Shown: piece after piece, positions 34,844 through 43,631 of the stretch
Numbering within the stretch: the stretch's first letter is position 1
How the letters are laid out: each line of letters starts with the position of its first letter
From: DASWJZ01 sp963720705
GTDB taxonomy: Bacteria; Pseudomonadota; Alphaproteobacteria; Rhizobiales; Afifellaceae
DNA: 64,000 nucleotides
Reading direction: 5' to 3'
Assembly: GCA_963720705.1 (NCBI GenBank)
Contig: CAVRGJ010000006.1
Location: forward strand, 248,001 to 312,000
Position numbers and translations under genes: made by a program
Notes under the pieces: generated by a model
Database searches by the model: none
What the model was told of the DNA's origin: nothing
The model's input: the letters and a program-made list of their open reading frames with translations, nothing else

Positions 34844-35743
34844 TCAAGACGGAAGCCGTACCGGGTTGCTCCAGGCCCAGCAGCCGGCGGCATCGCGGAC
34901 GACGAAGCGAAACCAGTCGCCGGCGAAGCGCTCGAGCGGAATCTCGCCGCGCGTCAATTGCCGGCCGTGGACGTGGACCGCGCGCGAGCCGCGCCCGACT
35001 GCTGTGATCGTGACCACCGGCGAGCATTCGACGTGGAGCGCGCCTCCGGCGATCTCGGCGGAATGTATCTCCGGGCCCTGGCTTGAGTAGAAGTCTCCGC
35101 TCTTCAGCGCTTCAAGCAACGCGCTCGGCTCGTTCTCTTCCGCTTTCACCATCACCCAGCCGCCGCAGGCATCGTCGAAACGGAAATGCGCGTCGTCGGT
35201 CGCGATCGCCAGGACATCGCGGCCCTCGTTCAGGAGCTGATCGAGGAGTGCCGCCCCGTCACCGCGGCCGCTCTCCAGCGCGCAGCCGTTATTGTAGACC
35301 TCGACGGCATGCGCCATCGGCAGAGCGCGCCCGTCTTCGATGTTGAGGCTCGACCATTGCGGATGTGCGATAGCAACAAACGCGCCGGCGTCCACCGCCC
35401 GCTGCGCAAGCTCCGCACCGGTCTCGGCCTCCCCTGTCGGCGGGAAGTCGTCCGGCAGGCCGACCGTGAGGATGTGCCAGGCTTCGCCCTGCGAATTCGC
35501 CGGCGCGTGCACCTCGGCGCCGAGGATCGTGGTGAAGCGGTTGGTGCGGAACGGTCGCGTGTCGACGATCGGAAAGCCGTAGCGCGGCAGGAAATGGTCG
35601 GTCAGCGCCAGAAAGTCGTAGCCCGCGTCGCGATAATGCCTGGCCACAGCCTCCGGATCGAGCACGCCGTCGGAACGGTCCGAATGCGTATGCAGATTGC
35701 CGCGAAAGAAGCGGCCCGGCCGCTGGAAGACGTCGAGATTCAT
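34844..35743 (-). CDS. PHP-domain metal-dependent phosphoesterase (CehA/McbA-like)
   Basis: The 299-residue protein has the PHP metal-binding pattern NLHTHSDRSDGVLDPE, then ALTDHF near residue 45 and later FVAIAHPQWS and LAIATDDAHF. These place it in the PHP family of trinuclear metal hydrolases, near CehA/McbA. The C-terminal part is a beta-sandwich that may bind substrate. It is a single gene, and the substrate cannot be told from the sequence. Confidence 0.8.
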   Translation of the reverse strand: MNLDVFQRPGRFFRGNLHTHSDRSDGVLDPEAVARHYRDAGYDFLALTDHFLPRYGFPIVDTRPFRTNRFTTILGAEVHAPANSQGEAWHILTVGLPDDFPPTGEAETGAELAQRAVDAGAFVAIAHPQWSSLNIEDGRALPMAHAVEVYNNGCALESGRGDGAALLDQLLNEGRDVLAIATDDAHFRFDDACGGWVMVKAEENEPSALLEALKSGDFYSSQGPEIHSAEIAGGALHVECSPVVTITAVGRGSRAVHVHGRQLTRGEIPLERFAGDWFRFVVRDAAGCWAWSNPVRLPS

Positions 35744-35873
35744 GCGGGGGGTGTCCCAATAGGTTGTCGGCGTTCGCGCGTTAGATAGCCGACGCGTGCG
35801 ACACCCGCATGAGAAATTCCGAAGCCCCTAATCGCGCGGGCCGCTGCCGCCGCCGGCCCGCGACGGCGGCGCT

Positions 35874-36326
35874 TCACAATGCGTGGGTCACTTGCACCGT
35901 CTCTGGATGCTCGTTTTGCACTGCCGGGAGCAGGCGCGGCTCGCCGGTTTCATCGACGCACACGAACGTGAACTCCGCCTCCGTCACCTTGGTGCGCGTG
36001 CCGTGGCCCGCGCGCAGCACCCACACCTCGATGTGGAAGGTGAGCGAGGTGCGCCCGATGCGAACGAGAGCTGCATAGCAGCAGACCGTGTCGCCCACCT
36101 TGACCGGATGGTGGAACGACATATCGGTCACCGCCACGGTGACCACGCGGCAGCGGGCATGGCTTGCGGCGGCCATCGCGCCCGAGGAGTCCATCAGTGA
36201 CATGATCCAGCCGCCGAATATGTCGCCGGAAGGGTTGGTGTCCGCCGGCATGGCAAGAACGCGCGAGGCAAGTTCGCCGCGTGGGGCGGACCACGCTTCA
36301 ACCTCTTCAGACGTGTAGGGCCACAT
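35874..36326 (-). CDS. Acyl-CoA thioesterase, YciA-like hot-dog family
   Basis: The 150-residue protein is a hot-dog thioesterase with the characteristic PADTNPSGDIFGGWIMSLMD segment containing the catalytic aspartate, followed by HARCRVVTVAVTDMSFHHPV. YciA-type enzymes hydrolyse diverse acyl-CoAs. The ATG at 36326 is preceded six bases away by GGAGAG, which favours it over the longer frame. It is a single gene. Confidence 0.82.
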   Translation of the reverse strand: MWPYTSEEVEAWSAPRGELASRVLAMPADTNPSGDIFGGWIMSLMDSSGAMAAASHARCRVVTVAVTDMSFHHPVKVGDTVCCYAALVRIGRTSLTFHIEVWVLRAGHGTRTKVTEAEFTFVCVDETGEPRLLPAVQNEHPETVQVTHAL

Positions 36327-36560
36327 TCGTGCTCTCCAATCGATTCGAGCCGTTTCGCCCACCTGGCCGGAACACTACGCCGTATATGCGGCGCACAAAC
36401 GGTTATGTTGCAATGCAGCACATCCGATGACGCATGCCTCCGGAGCCGGTCGCACGGGAAAGCGCGGCAAATTCCCGGGCAAAGCGCGGATTTGTGCCCT
36501 TTCTTGTGACAGTGGGCTTACGATGCTGCACGGTTGCGGCGGGAGACGAGCACCGGGCAA
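36327..36560. other. Intergenic region, no feature recognised
   Basis: This 234-base gap separates the thioesterase gene (minus strand) from the GntR remnant. It holds the thioesterase promoter. Nothing else was recognised in it. Confidence 0.5.
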
Positions 36561-36698
36561 ATGTCCGTGAAGAAGATCGTGACCCGAACGCAGAAGATCC
36601 AAACGGCCCTGGCCGACGACATCGTTCACGGCCGCATCGCGCCGGGCGAGCCGCTCGACGAAGCGCGGCTTGCCGGCCTCGTCGTTTCCAACGGCTGA
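36561..36698 (+). pseudogene. Truncated GntR-family regulator (N-terminal stump)
   Basis: The 45-codon frame reads IQTALADDIVHGRIAPGEPL followed by DEARLA, the first helices of a GntR winged-helix domain. It stops where the recognition helix should begin (GLVVSNG then TGA). The effector domain is missing. It looks like a remnant of a FadR-type regulator, 100 bases before the hyp operon, with no evidence that it still functions. Confidence 0.65.
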
Positions 36699-36730
36699 CG
36701 TTTCGCGTACCATCCGGCTGCGCTTCGGAA

Positions 36731-36744
36731 TTGACGGGCGTCAA
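36731..36744 (+). promoter_or_regulatory. FNR/FixK-type binding site upstream of hypC
   Basis: TTGACGGGCGTCAA is a perfect 14-base inverted repeat that fits the FNR/FixK consensus TTGAT-N4-ATCAA. Its centre lies 61 bases before the hypC start, and a possible -10 (TTAGTA) lies about 30 bases downstream. That is the usual class II activator position. It suggests low-oxygen induction of the hyp operon. Confidence 0.6.
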
Positions 36745-36798
36745 ACATATCGCCGACCCTGATTAGTAGTGCTGCTTTTGCACAGAGGAGAGTGCATC

Positions 36799-37086
36799 AT
36801 GTGTCTCGGAGTGCCGATGCGGGTCGTGGAGCGTGACGGCTTCATCGCGCGGTGCGAGGCGAAAGGCATCGAGCGCTCGGTCAGCCTGTTTCTGCTCCAG
36901 CACGAGGATATCGGCCCGGGCGACCACGTCATGGTCCATGTCGGCTACGCCATCCAGAAGATGTCGGAGGCGGACGCAGCAAGCGCCTGGGAGCTGCTCG
37001 ACGAGATGCTGACGGCCGAGGACGAATTGCTGGCCGCCGAAGAAGCGGCAGCAGCCCCCGACCGGGAAGCTCGTGCCCGTGCATGA
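36799..37086 (+). CDS. hypC: Hydrogenase assembly chaperone HypC
   Basis: HypC carries the Fe(CN)2CO unit with HypD. The 95-residue protein begins MCLGVPMRVVERDG, with the essential Cys2, and continues with the beta-barrel GDHVMVHVGYAIQKM. The C-terminal 20 residues (EDELLAAEEAAAAPDRE) are an alanine/acidic extension. The ATG at 36799 is fixed by the need for Met-Cys. GAGGAGAG precedes it. It starts the hypCABDFE operon, and its stop overlaps hypA. Confidence 0.94.
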   Translation: MCLGVPMRVVERDGFIARCEAKGIERSVSLFLLQHEDIGPGDHVMVHVGYAIQKMSEADAASAWELLDEMLTAEDELLAAEEAAAAPDREARARA

Positions 37087-37453
37087 GCTCTCGATCTGCC
37101 AGAGCCTGCTGCGGGAGGTTCGGCGCGTGGCGGATGCGCACAACTCGCAGGAGGTGACGGGGATCGTCGTAGCGGTCGGCGCGATCTCCGGTGTAGAGCC
37201 GATGCTGCTTCAGCGCGCCTTCACCATCGCACGTGCCGGGACGGTCGCCGAAAACGCGACGTTGGAGATCGAAGACATGCCGGTCACGGTATGGTGCGAG
37301 TCCTGCGGCGTCGAGACGCCTGCCACGGCGAACGGCATAGTGTGCGGTCAGTGCGGCACCTGGAAGGTCGATCTCCGATCGGGAGACGAGCTGCTGCTGA
37401 AACGGGTGGAGCTGACCAGCACGGAAGATACGGCCGCCGTGGCGAGCGGCTGA
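37079..37453 (+). CDS. hypA: Hydrogenase nickel-incorporation protein HypA
   Basis: HypA binds nickel and passes it on with HypB. The 124-residue protein begins MHELSICQSLL if the GTG at 37079 is used; this puts the nickel-ligand histidine at position 2, as in all HypA. A GTG at 37073 would add two residues and displace that His, so it is rejected. The structural zinc site is CESCGVETPATANGIVCGQC. The gene overlaps the hypC stop by eight bases. Confidence 0.93.
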   Translation: MHELSICQSLLREVRRVADAHNSQEVTGIVVAVGAISGVEPMLLQRAFTIARAGTVAENATLEIEDMPVTVWCESCGVETPATANGIVCGQCGTWKVDLRSGDELLLKRVELTSTEDTAAVASG

Positions 37454-37477
37454 TCGAGGCGGTCGAGGGAGAACGCC

Positions 37478-38284
37478 ATGTGCGAATATTGCGGATGCGC
37501 GACGACGCCCGGCGCCGTTCACGTGAGCGATCACAGCGGGATCGTTTCTGCAAAGCCGATCGACCGCGCCTCGATCGAGGTCCTCACTGGCATTCTCGAT
37601 GAGAACGATCACGCGGCCGCCCACAATCGTGAGCATCTGGAGCAGAGCGGCGTGCTCGCGGTCAATCTGATGTCGTCGCCCGGCTCGGGGAAGACCAGCC
37701 TGCTGGAAGCCACGATCGAAGCGATCGGCAGGAAGCATCGCATCGCCGTAATCGAAGGCGATCTCGAGACCGAAAACGATGCACGGCGCATCCGGGCGAA
37801 GGGCGTGCCGGCGGTGCAGATCACGACCGGCCAGGCCTGCCACCTCGACGCGCATATGGTCCACGACGCGCTGCACGCGATCGATCTTGCAACGGTCGAC
37901 ATCCTGTTCATCGAAAATGTCGGCAATCTCGTGTGTCCGGCGAGCTTCGATCTCGGGCAGCATGCGAACGTCACGTTGCTCTCCGTCGCCGAGGGCGACG
38001 ACAAGCCCGCAAAATACCCGGTGATGTTTCGGGCGAGTGATCTCGTCCTGCTTTCGAAGACCGATCTCTTGGCTGTTTTCGACGATTTCTCCCCGGCGAA
38101 AGCGGCTGGCCATGTTCGCGCGCTGGCCAATCCGGCTGAAGTCATGTCGGTCTCGGCGCGCCGCCTCGATATGCTCGCGCCTTGGATCGCGTGGCTTGAG
38201 GATCGGCTTGCGAGGTCCCGGGCCGGTGCGACGCTGCGTCCGCGCTCCCGGCACTCGGAGGCGTGGCAGGGTGCAGCGGAATGA
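37478..38284 (+). CDS. hypB: Hydrogenase nickel GTPase HypB
   Basis: HypB is a SIMIBI-class GTPase that drives nickel delivery. The 268-residue protein has the N-terminal metal motif MCEYCGCA, but no long histidine-rich stretch. The P-loop is SPGSGKT at residues 67-73, followed by VIEGDLETENDARR and FIENVGNLVCPASFDLG. The lack of a His-rich storage region means nickel would not be held in quantity. Its TGA overlaps the hypD ATG in ATGA. Confidence 0.95.
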   Translation: MCEYCGCATTPGAVHVSDHSGIVSAKPIDRASIEVLTGILDENDHAAAHNREHLEQSGVLAVNLMSSPGSGKTSLLEATIEAIGRKHRIAVIEGDLETENDARRIRAKGVPAVQITTGQACHLDAHMVHDALHAIDLATVDILFIENVGNLVCPASFDLGQHANVTLLSVAEGDDKPAKYPVMFRASDLVLLSKTDLLAVFDDFSPAKAAGHVRALANPAEVMSVSARRLDMLAPWIAWLEDRLARSRAGATLRPRSRHSEAWQGAAE

Positions 38285-39420
38285 CCGCGTTGGCGTCCCC
38301 CACTGTCGTTGCGAAGGAATGGCTCGAGCGCATCCGCGCCTTGCCGCTGCGTGGCCGCGTTCGCGTGATGAACGTTTGCGGTGGCCACGAACGCTCGATC
38401 TCCATGGCCGGCCTCCGCGGTGCCCTGCCCCGCGAGATCGAGTTGATTCCCGGACCGGGTTGCCCGGTCTGCATTTGTCCTGAGGAGGACGTCTACGCCG
38501 CCATCCAGCTAGCCTTGCGCCGGGACGTCACCCTGGCGGCGTTCGGAGACATGCTGCGCGTGCCGGCGAATGTTCCGAAGAGCGAGCCGCGCTCGCTGGA
38601 GCAGGCGCGCGCGGCGGGCGGCGACGTCCGGCCGATCGCCTCTCCCCAGGAAGCGGCAAGGATCGCCGCAGACCAACCCGGACGCGAGGTGGTGTTCTTC
38701 GCCGCCGGCTTCGAGACTACGACTGCGCCGGTCGCCGCCCTCGTTGCCGAGGGACTGCCGCCCAACCTTTCGATCCTGCTGTCGGGCAGGCTGACATGGC
38801 CGGCGGTTGCTGCACTTCTGGAGAGCGAGGAAGCCGGCTTTGACGCGCTGATCGCGCCGGGCCACGTCTCGGCCGTGATGGGGCCGGAGGAATGGCGTTT
38901 CGTTCCCGAGCAGCACGGGATACCCTCTGCCGTCGCCGGCTTCGAGACCGACAGCCTGCTCGCCGCGCTCTATTCAGTGTTGCGGCAGCGCCTTGAGGGG
39001 CGAGTCTTCCTCGACAATTGCTACGTGAACGTCGCCAAGCCGAACGGAAACCCAACCGCACGGCGCCTGATCCACGAGACGCTCGACGTTGTCGACGCAA
39101 ACTGGCGCGGCATTGGAATCATTCCCAGATCCGGCTTTGCGCTCAAGGCGGAGCTCGCGTCATTCGATGCGGTTCGGCGGTTTGATCTGAAGTCGGACGC
39201 GTTTCGCAAGCGCGCCGGTGAAATGCCCCCGGGCTGCGACTGCGCGCGCGTCGTGCTTGGCAAGGTCTATCCGAACCAGTGCGTCCTCTACGGAAAGGCT
39301 TGCACGCCGCGCAATCCGATCGGCCCGTGCATGGTGTCGGACGAGGGGGCCTGCCGCATCTGGTGGTCGACCGGGATCAGGCACACGGCGGCACATGAGC
39401 ACGCACCGGCGCGATATTGA
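38281..39420 (+). CDS. hypD: Hydrogenase Fe-cyanide/CO assembly protein HypD
   Basis: HypD holds a [4Fe-4S] cluster and, with HypC, assembles the Fe(CN)2CO centre. The 379-residue protein has the conserved NVCGGHERSI (Cys33, His36) and GPGCPVCICPEED. A C-terminal cluster-binding region (GCDCARVVLGKVYPNQC, then LYGKACTPRNPIGPC) completes it. The length is normal. The start overlaps hypB, and the gene overlaps hypF by 26 bases. Confidence 0.95.
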   Translation: MTALASPTVVAKEWLERIRALPLRGRVRVMNVCGGHERSISMAGLRGALPREIELIPGPGCPVCICPEEDVYAAIQLALRRDVTLAAFGDMLRVPANVPKSEPRSLEQARAAGGDVRPIASPQEAARIAADQPGREVVFFAAGFETTTAPVAALVAEGLPPNLSILLSGRLTWPAVAALLESEEAGFDALIAPGHVSAVMGPEEWRFVPEQHGIPSAVAGFETDSLLAALYSVLRQRLEGRVFLDNCYVNVAKPNGNPTARRLIHETLDVVDANWRGIGIIPRSGFALKAELASFDAVRRFDLKSDAFRKRAGEMPPGCDCARVVLGKVYPNQCVLYGKACTPRNPIGPCMVSDEGACRIWWSTGIRHTAAHEHAPARY

Positions 39421-41698
39421 CGACGTCAATCAAAGATCTGCGCGCCGAATCGTCATGGGCGGGCGCGTCCAGGGCGTTGGCTTCAGGCCGTTTGTCTACC
39501 GCACGGCGAAGAGCTTCGGCCTGACAGGCTGGGTACGCAACGGCTCCGGACAAGTCCTCATCCACGTCGAGGGTAATCGGCGCGATATCGCCAGCTTCGA
39601 ATCGGCGCTGACCGCAGAGGCGCCACCGCTGGCGGAGCCGCGTCTCGAGGCATCGGACAAAGCGCTCGTTGAAGGCTTGCGTCTTTTCCAAATCCAACCG
39701 AGCGACATCGCCGACTCGCCGGACGTACATTTGCCGCCGGACATGTTCTGCTGCGACGACTGCCTAGCAGAGTTGCAGAGCGCTTCGGAACGGCGCTTCC
39801 GCTATCCCTTCACCAATTGCACGCAGTGCGGCCCGCGCTACACCATCATCGAAGCGCTGCCCTACGATCGGCCGAACACCTCGATGGCCGGGTTTCCGCT
39901 TTGCCCGCGCTGCCGGAGCGAGTACGACAGCCCGCTCGACCGGCGGTTTCATGCCGAGCCGCTTGCCTGCCCCGACTGTGGACCGAAGCTCAGCTTCCGG
40001 CGCAATGGCCGCGAGCCGTGTCACGGCGAGGCGGCGCTCGACGCGACGATTGCCTGCCTGCGCAAAGGCGGCATCGTCGCCGTCAAAGGCGTTGGCGGCT
40101 ACCATCTAATGTGCGATGCGGCGAACGATGCGGCGGTCGCGAACTTGCGGGCACGCAAGCACCGCCCGCACAAGCCGCTCGCCGTCATGTTTCCGCAAGC
40201 GGGGTCGGATGGCCTCGATGCCGTTCGCGAGAGCGTCGTTCTGGGCGAAGAAGAGGCGCGCGCGATTGTCGACGCCGCCCGGCCGATCGTCTTGGCGCGC
40301 CGGCAGCCGGCCTGCGGATTGAGCGCCGCGCTTGCGCCCGGTCTCGCCGAGCTCGGCGTCTTCTTGCCCTACAGTCCGCTGCACCACCTCCTGCTCACCG
40401 CATTCGGCACGCCATTGGTCGCGACATCGGGGAACATCGGCGGCGAACCCGTGATCACCGGCAATGCGGAAGCCGAGGCTCGGCTCTCGCCGATGGCGGA
40501 CGCCTTCCTGCATCACGATCGGCCCATCGTGCGACCCGCGGACGATTCCGTCGTGCGGGTCGTCGCCGGCGCGCCGCGACAGATCCGCGTCGGGCGCGGA
40601 ATGGCGCCGCTGGAGATCGAGCTGCCCGCCGAGCTTGCCGAGCCCACCCTTGCCGTGGGCGGCCACATGAAAGGGGCGATTGCGCTCGGCTGGGGCCGCC
40701 GCGCCGTTGTCTCGCCGCATATCGGGGAGCTCGACAGCCCGCGCAGCCTTCAAATTTTTGCGCAGGTCATCACAGACCTGCAGGCGCTTTACCGCGTTGA
40801 GGCTCGCCGTATCGTCTGCGACGCACACCCGGGCTACGCCAGTACCCGCTGGGCGAAGCAGCAGGGTCTGCCGGTCACGCTTGTTCAGCACCACGCCGCG
40901 CACGCCTCGGCGCTCGCCGCCGAAAAACCCGACATCAACTGTTGGCTGGTCTTTGCATGGGACGGGGTCGGTCTCGGCGACGGCGGCGATCTGTGGGGCG
41001 GCGAGGCGCTGGCCGGGCACCCGGGCGCGTGGCGGCGCGCGGCCAGCATGCGTCCGTTTCACGTCGTGGCTGGAGACCGCGTAGGACGCGAGCCTTGGCG
41101 CTCTGCCGCCGCATTGATGTGGGAGACTGGCCGAGCCTGGTTGCCGCCGATCGACGCTGCGGACCTCGCCGCGCAAGCATGGCGGAATCGCATCGGAACG
41201 TCGCGGACCTCTTCGGTCGGACGCCTATTCGATGCGGCAGCGTCGCTTGTGCTTGGCCTAAACGTCGCAAGCTTCGAGGGCCAGGGACCGATGCTGCTGG
41301 AAAGCATTGCAGACGTCGGCACGGACAGCATTGCGCTGCCGCTTGCGCAGGACAGCCACGGAGTCTGGCGCTCCGATTGGGAGCCGCTCCTGCCGATCCT
41401 CGCCGATACCGACTGCACCGCCGATGTGCGCGCCGGGATTTTTCATGAGAGTCTGGCGCGCGCCCTTATTGACCAGGCGACGGCGCTGACGCCGGCGGAG
41501 AGACCGCAAGCGATCGGACTGACGGGCGGTGTTTTCCAGAACCGCCTGCTGGCGGAGCGCGTCATCGCACTCCTGGCCGAACGAGGCTTCTCCGCGCATC
41601 TGCCGCAAGTCACCCCGGCGAATGACGGTGGTCTGGCGTTCGGCCAGCTGATCGAGGCGCTCCATCGCGATGCACCGCAAGCGACCGGATGGCCGTGA
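39395..41698 (+). CDS. hypF: Carbamoyltransferase HypF
   Basis: HypF converts carbamoyl phosphate to the thiocarboxamide that HypE dehydrates to cyanide. The 767-residue protein has the standard order of domains. An acylphosphatase domain (GGRVQGVGFRPFVYRTAKS) is followed by two zinc-finger pairs (CCDDCLAEL, NCTQCGPRY, CPRCRSEY, CPDCGPKLS). A YrdC-like domain (GGIVAVKGVGGYHLMCDAAN) and a Kae1-like domain (QHHAAHASALAAE) complete it. The ATG at 39395 is chosen; the upstream frame is the shadow of hypD. It overlaps hypE at its end. Confidence 0.95.
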   Translation: MSTHRRDIDDVNQRSARRIVMGGRVQGVGFRPFVYRTAKSFGLTGWVRNGSGQVLIHVEGNRRDIASFESALTAEAPPLAEPRLEASDKALVEGLRLFQIQPSDIADSPDVHLPPDMFCCDDCLAELQSASERRFRYPFTNCTQCGPRYTIIEALPYDRPNTSMAGFPLCPRCRSEYDSPLDRRFHAEPLACPDCGPKLSFRRNGREPCHGEAALDATIACLRKGGIVAVKGVGGYHLMCDAANDAAVANLRARKHRPHKPLAVMFPQAGSDGLDAVRESVVLGEEEARAIVDAARPIVLARRQPACGLSAALAPGLAELGVFLPYSPLHHLLLTAFGTPLVATSGNIGGEPVITGNAEAEARLSPMADAFLHHDRPIVRPADDSVVRVVAGAPRQIRVGRGMAPLEIELPAELAEPTLAVGGHMKGAIALGWGRRAVVSPHIGELDSPRSLQIFAQVITDLQALYRVEARRIVCDAHPGYASTRWAKQQGLPVTLVQHHAAHASALAAEKPDINCWLVFAWDGVGLGDGGDLWGGEALAGHPGAWRRAASMRPFHVVAGDRVGREPWRSAAALMWETGRAWLPPIDAADLAAQAWRNRIGTSRTSSVGRLFDAAASLVLGLNVASFEGQGPMLLESIADVGTDSIALPLAQDSHGVWRSDWEPLLPILADTDCTADVRAGIFHESLARALIDQATALTPAERPQAIGLTGGVFQNRLLAERVIALLAERGFSAHLPQVTPANDGGLAFGQLIEALHRDAPQATGWP

Positions 41699-42705
41699 TG
41701 GAAGACCGGCACGTATCGCTCGCACACGGCAATGGCGGCCGCTACATGCGCGAGATGATCGAGGAGGTCTTTCAGCGCCACCTCGCCGATCCCGCTCTTG
41801 ACGTTCATCTCGACGCCGCGCCGATCGCACTTCCGCCGGGCATGGTGCCGTGCGTCACGACGGACGCCTTCACGGTGCAGCCGCTCGAGTTTCCCGGCGG
41901 CGATATCGGCTCGCTCGCCGTCAACGGAACGGTCAACGATCTTGCGGTGGCCGGCGCCGAGCCGCGCTTCCTGACACTGAGCGCCATCATCGAGGAAGGC
42001 CTTGAGGTGGCGTGCCTCATTCGCATCGCCAAAAGTCTTGCCGAAGCCGCGCGGGTAGCCGGCGTTCATGTCGTCGCCGGCGACACCAAGGTCGTGCCGC
42101 GCGGACAGGGCGGCGGCCTTTACCTGACGACCACCGGCGTCGGCGTGCGTGCCGCCGAATTGCACCTCGGCATCGAGCACATTCGCGCCGGCGACGTGCT
42201 GATCGTGAGCGGACCGCTCGGCGATCATGGCATTGCAGTGATGCTCGCCCGCGAGCAGTTCGACCTCAGCGGCCCGGTGCGATCGGACTGCGCATCGGTG
42301 ACGCCGTTCGCCCTTCCGCTCACCGCCGTCGACGGCGTGCGCTTCATGCGCGACCCGACGCGCGGCGGACTTGCCACGGTGGCGCACGAGATCGCCGCGG
42401 CGACGTCGCTCCAGGTGCGCCTCGATGAAACGCGAATCCCGGTACGGGACTCGGTCCGCTCGGTCTGCCAGATTCTGGGTTACGACCCGTACTACCTAGC
42501 CTGCGAGGGACGCGTGGTCGCTGTCGCCGCGCCCGAGGCGGCCGACGCGATCCTGGGCTTGTGGCGCTCGCTTCCCGGCGGTGAGGACGCGAGCCTCATC
42601 GGCACCGTCGAAACCGGCAACGCGCAGGTCGTGCTGCAGACGGCGATCGGAGGAGAGCGCTTCCTTGAGGAATTGGAGGACGATCCACTGCCGAGAATCT
42701 GCTGA
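41689..42705 (+). CDS. hypE: Hydrogenase expression/formation protein HypE
   Basis: HypE dehydrates the thiocarboxamide on its C-terminal cysteine to make cyanide. The 338-residue protein has the family features LAHGNGGRYMREMI and FMRDPTRGGLATVAHEI. It ends in PRIC, with the required terminal cysteine. The start at 41689 overlaps hypF by ten bases. The ATG at 41698 (in TGATG) is equally possible. HypE closes the hyp operon. Confidence 0.95.
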   Translation: MAVMEDRHVSLAHGNGGRYMREMIEEVFQRHLADPALDVHLDAAPIALPPGMVPCVTTDAFTVQPLEFPGGDIGSLAVNGTVNDLAVAGAEPRFLTLSAIIEEGLEVACLIRIAKSLAEAARVAGVHVVAGDTKVVPRGQGGGLYLTTTGVGVRAAELHLGIEHIRAGDVLIVSGPLGDHGIAVMLAREQFDLSGPVRSDCASVTPFALPLTAVDGVRFMRDPTRGGLATVAHEIAAATSLQVRLDETRIPVRDSVRSVCQILGYDPYYLACEGRVVAVAAPEAADAILGLWRSLPGGEDASLIGTVETGNAQVVLQTAIGGERFLEELEDDPLPRIC

Positions 42706-42878
42706 AATAGAGCCCGGCATTGCCGCGTCACTAAGACGGCGCGCCATCGCGGCGACCTATGTTGACATCGCTCAGGTCGGCCCTATCGATTGGCGGAATG
42801 CCGGAACGGCATCGGTGGGAGCGAACCACGTTTGGGCGACAGACGATCAGGGTGGCCCGCGAGCAGGAGGGAACAAGT

Positions 42879-43598
42879 GTGTGTGCATTGCGATCCGGCC
42901 CTGTCGGCCGTCGGGACTTTCTGAGGCTCGGCGCCGCCGGTCTGGCGGTGATGACACTCGGCGGAGGAGCCGGCACCGCCCGCGCTGCAGAAGGGGCGCC
43001 GACGGAGCTGACGCCGGATCAGGCGCTGACCGCCCTGAAGGACGGGAACGCGCGCTATGTCGCCAATCCGGAACTCTGCGTGCTCGACCTCGCGGCCACC
43101 AGAGAGGCGGTGGCGGTGCACCAGGCGCCGTGGGCAACGGTGATCTGCTGCGCCGACAGCCGCGTGCCGCCCGAGCTAATCTTCGGCGGCCACGGCGTCG
43201 GCGAACTATTCGTCGCCCGCAACGCCGGCAACCTAGTCGACACGGCAACGCTCGGCACGGTCGAATACGGCTCGGCCGTCCTCGGCTCGCCGGTCATCGT
43301 CGTTCTGGCGCACACCGCCTGCGGCGCGGTCAAGGCGGCGTGCGACGTGGTCACAAAGAACGCGACCTATCCCGGCGCCATCGGCCCGATGATCGGGCCG
43401 ATCGTTCCGGCGGCGCTTGCGGTCAGGGATCAGCCGGGGGATTTCACCAACAACGCGGCGAAGGAGAGCGCACGGCGCACGGCCGCGCGCCTCGCTGCCT
43501 CCAGCACGCTGCTCTCCGGCGCCGCCGGCGCTGGCAAGCTAAAGATCGTCGCCGCGATCTATGACCTTAAGACGGGCGTGGTGAGCTGGCTGGAGTGA
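42879..43598 (+). CDS. Beta-class carbonic anhydrase with Tat signal
   Basis: The 239-residue protein begins with a Tat signal (PVGRRDFLRLGAAGLAVM, arginines 11-12) and ends its leader near TARA. The mature part has the beta-class zinc site CCADSRVPPE with the paired AHTACGAVKA. Periplasmic beta-carbonic anhydrases of this type are known. The GTG at 42879 is favoured because AGGAGG lies eight bases upstream; a longer frame with an ATG at 42759 is disfavoured. It follows hypE after 173 bases and may or may not belong to that unit. Confidence 0.86.
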   Translation: MCALRSGPVGRRDFLRLGAAGLAVMTLGGGAGTARAAEGAPTELTPDQALTALKDGNARYVANPELCVLDLAATREAVAVHQAPWATVICCADSRVPPELIFGGHGVGELFVARNAGNLVDTATLGTVEYGSAVLGSPVIVVLAHTACGAVKAACDVVTKNATYPGAIGPMIGPIVPAALAVRDQPGDFTNNAAKESARRTAARLAASSTLLSGAAGAGKLKIVAAIYDLKTGVVSWLE

Positions 43599-43631
43599 GG
43601 ATCGCCGCCGGCAACCGTCGGCATGTAATCG

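Noticed and set aside
36745..36798. Sigma-54 promoter before hypC (TTGCA near 36777)
   Set aside because: The upstream GG element is missing and the spacing would put the transcript start almost at the start codon.
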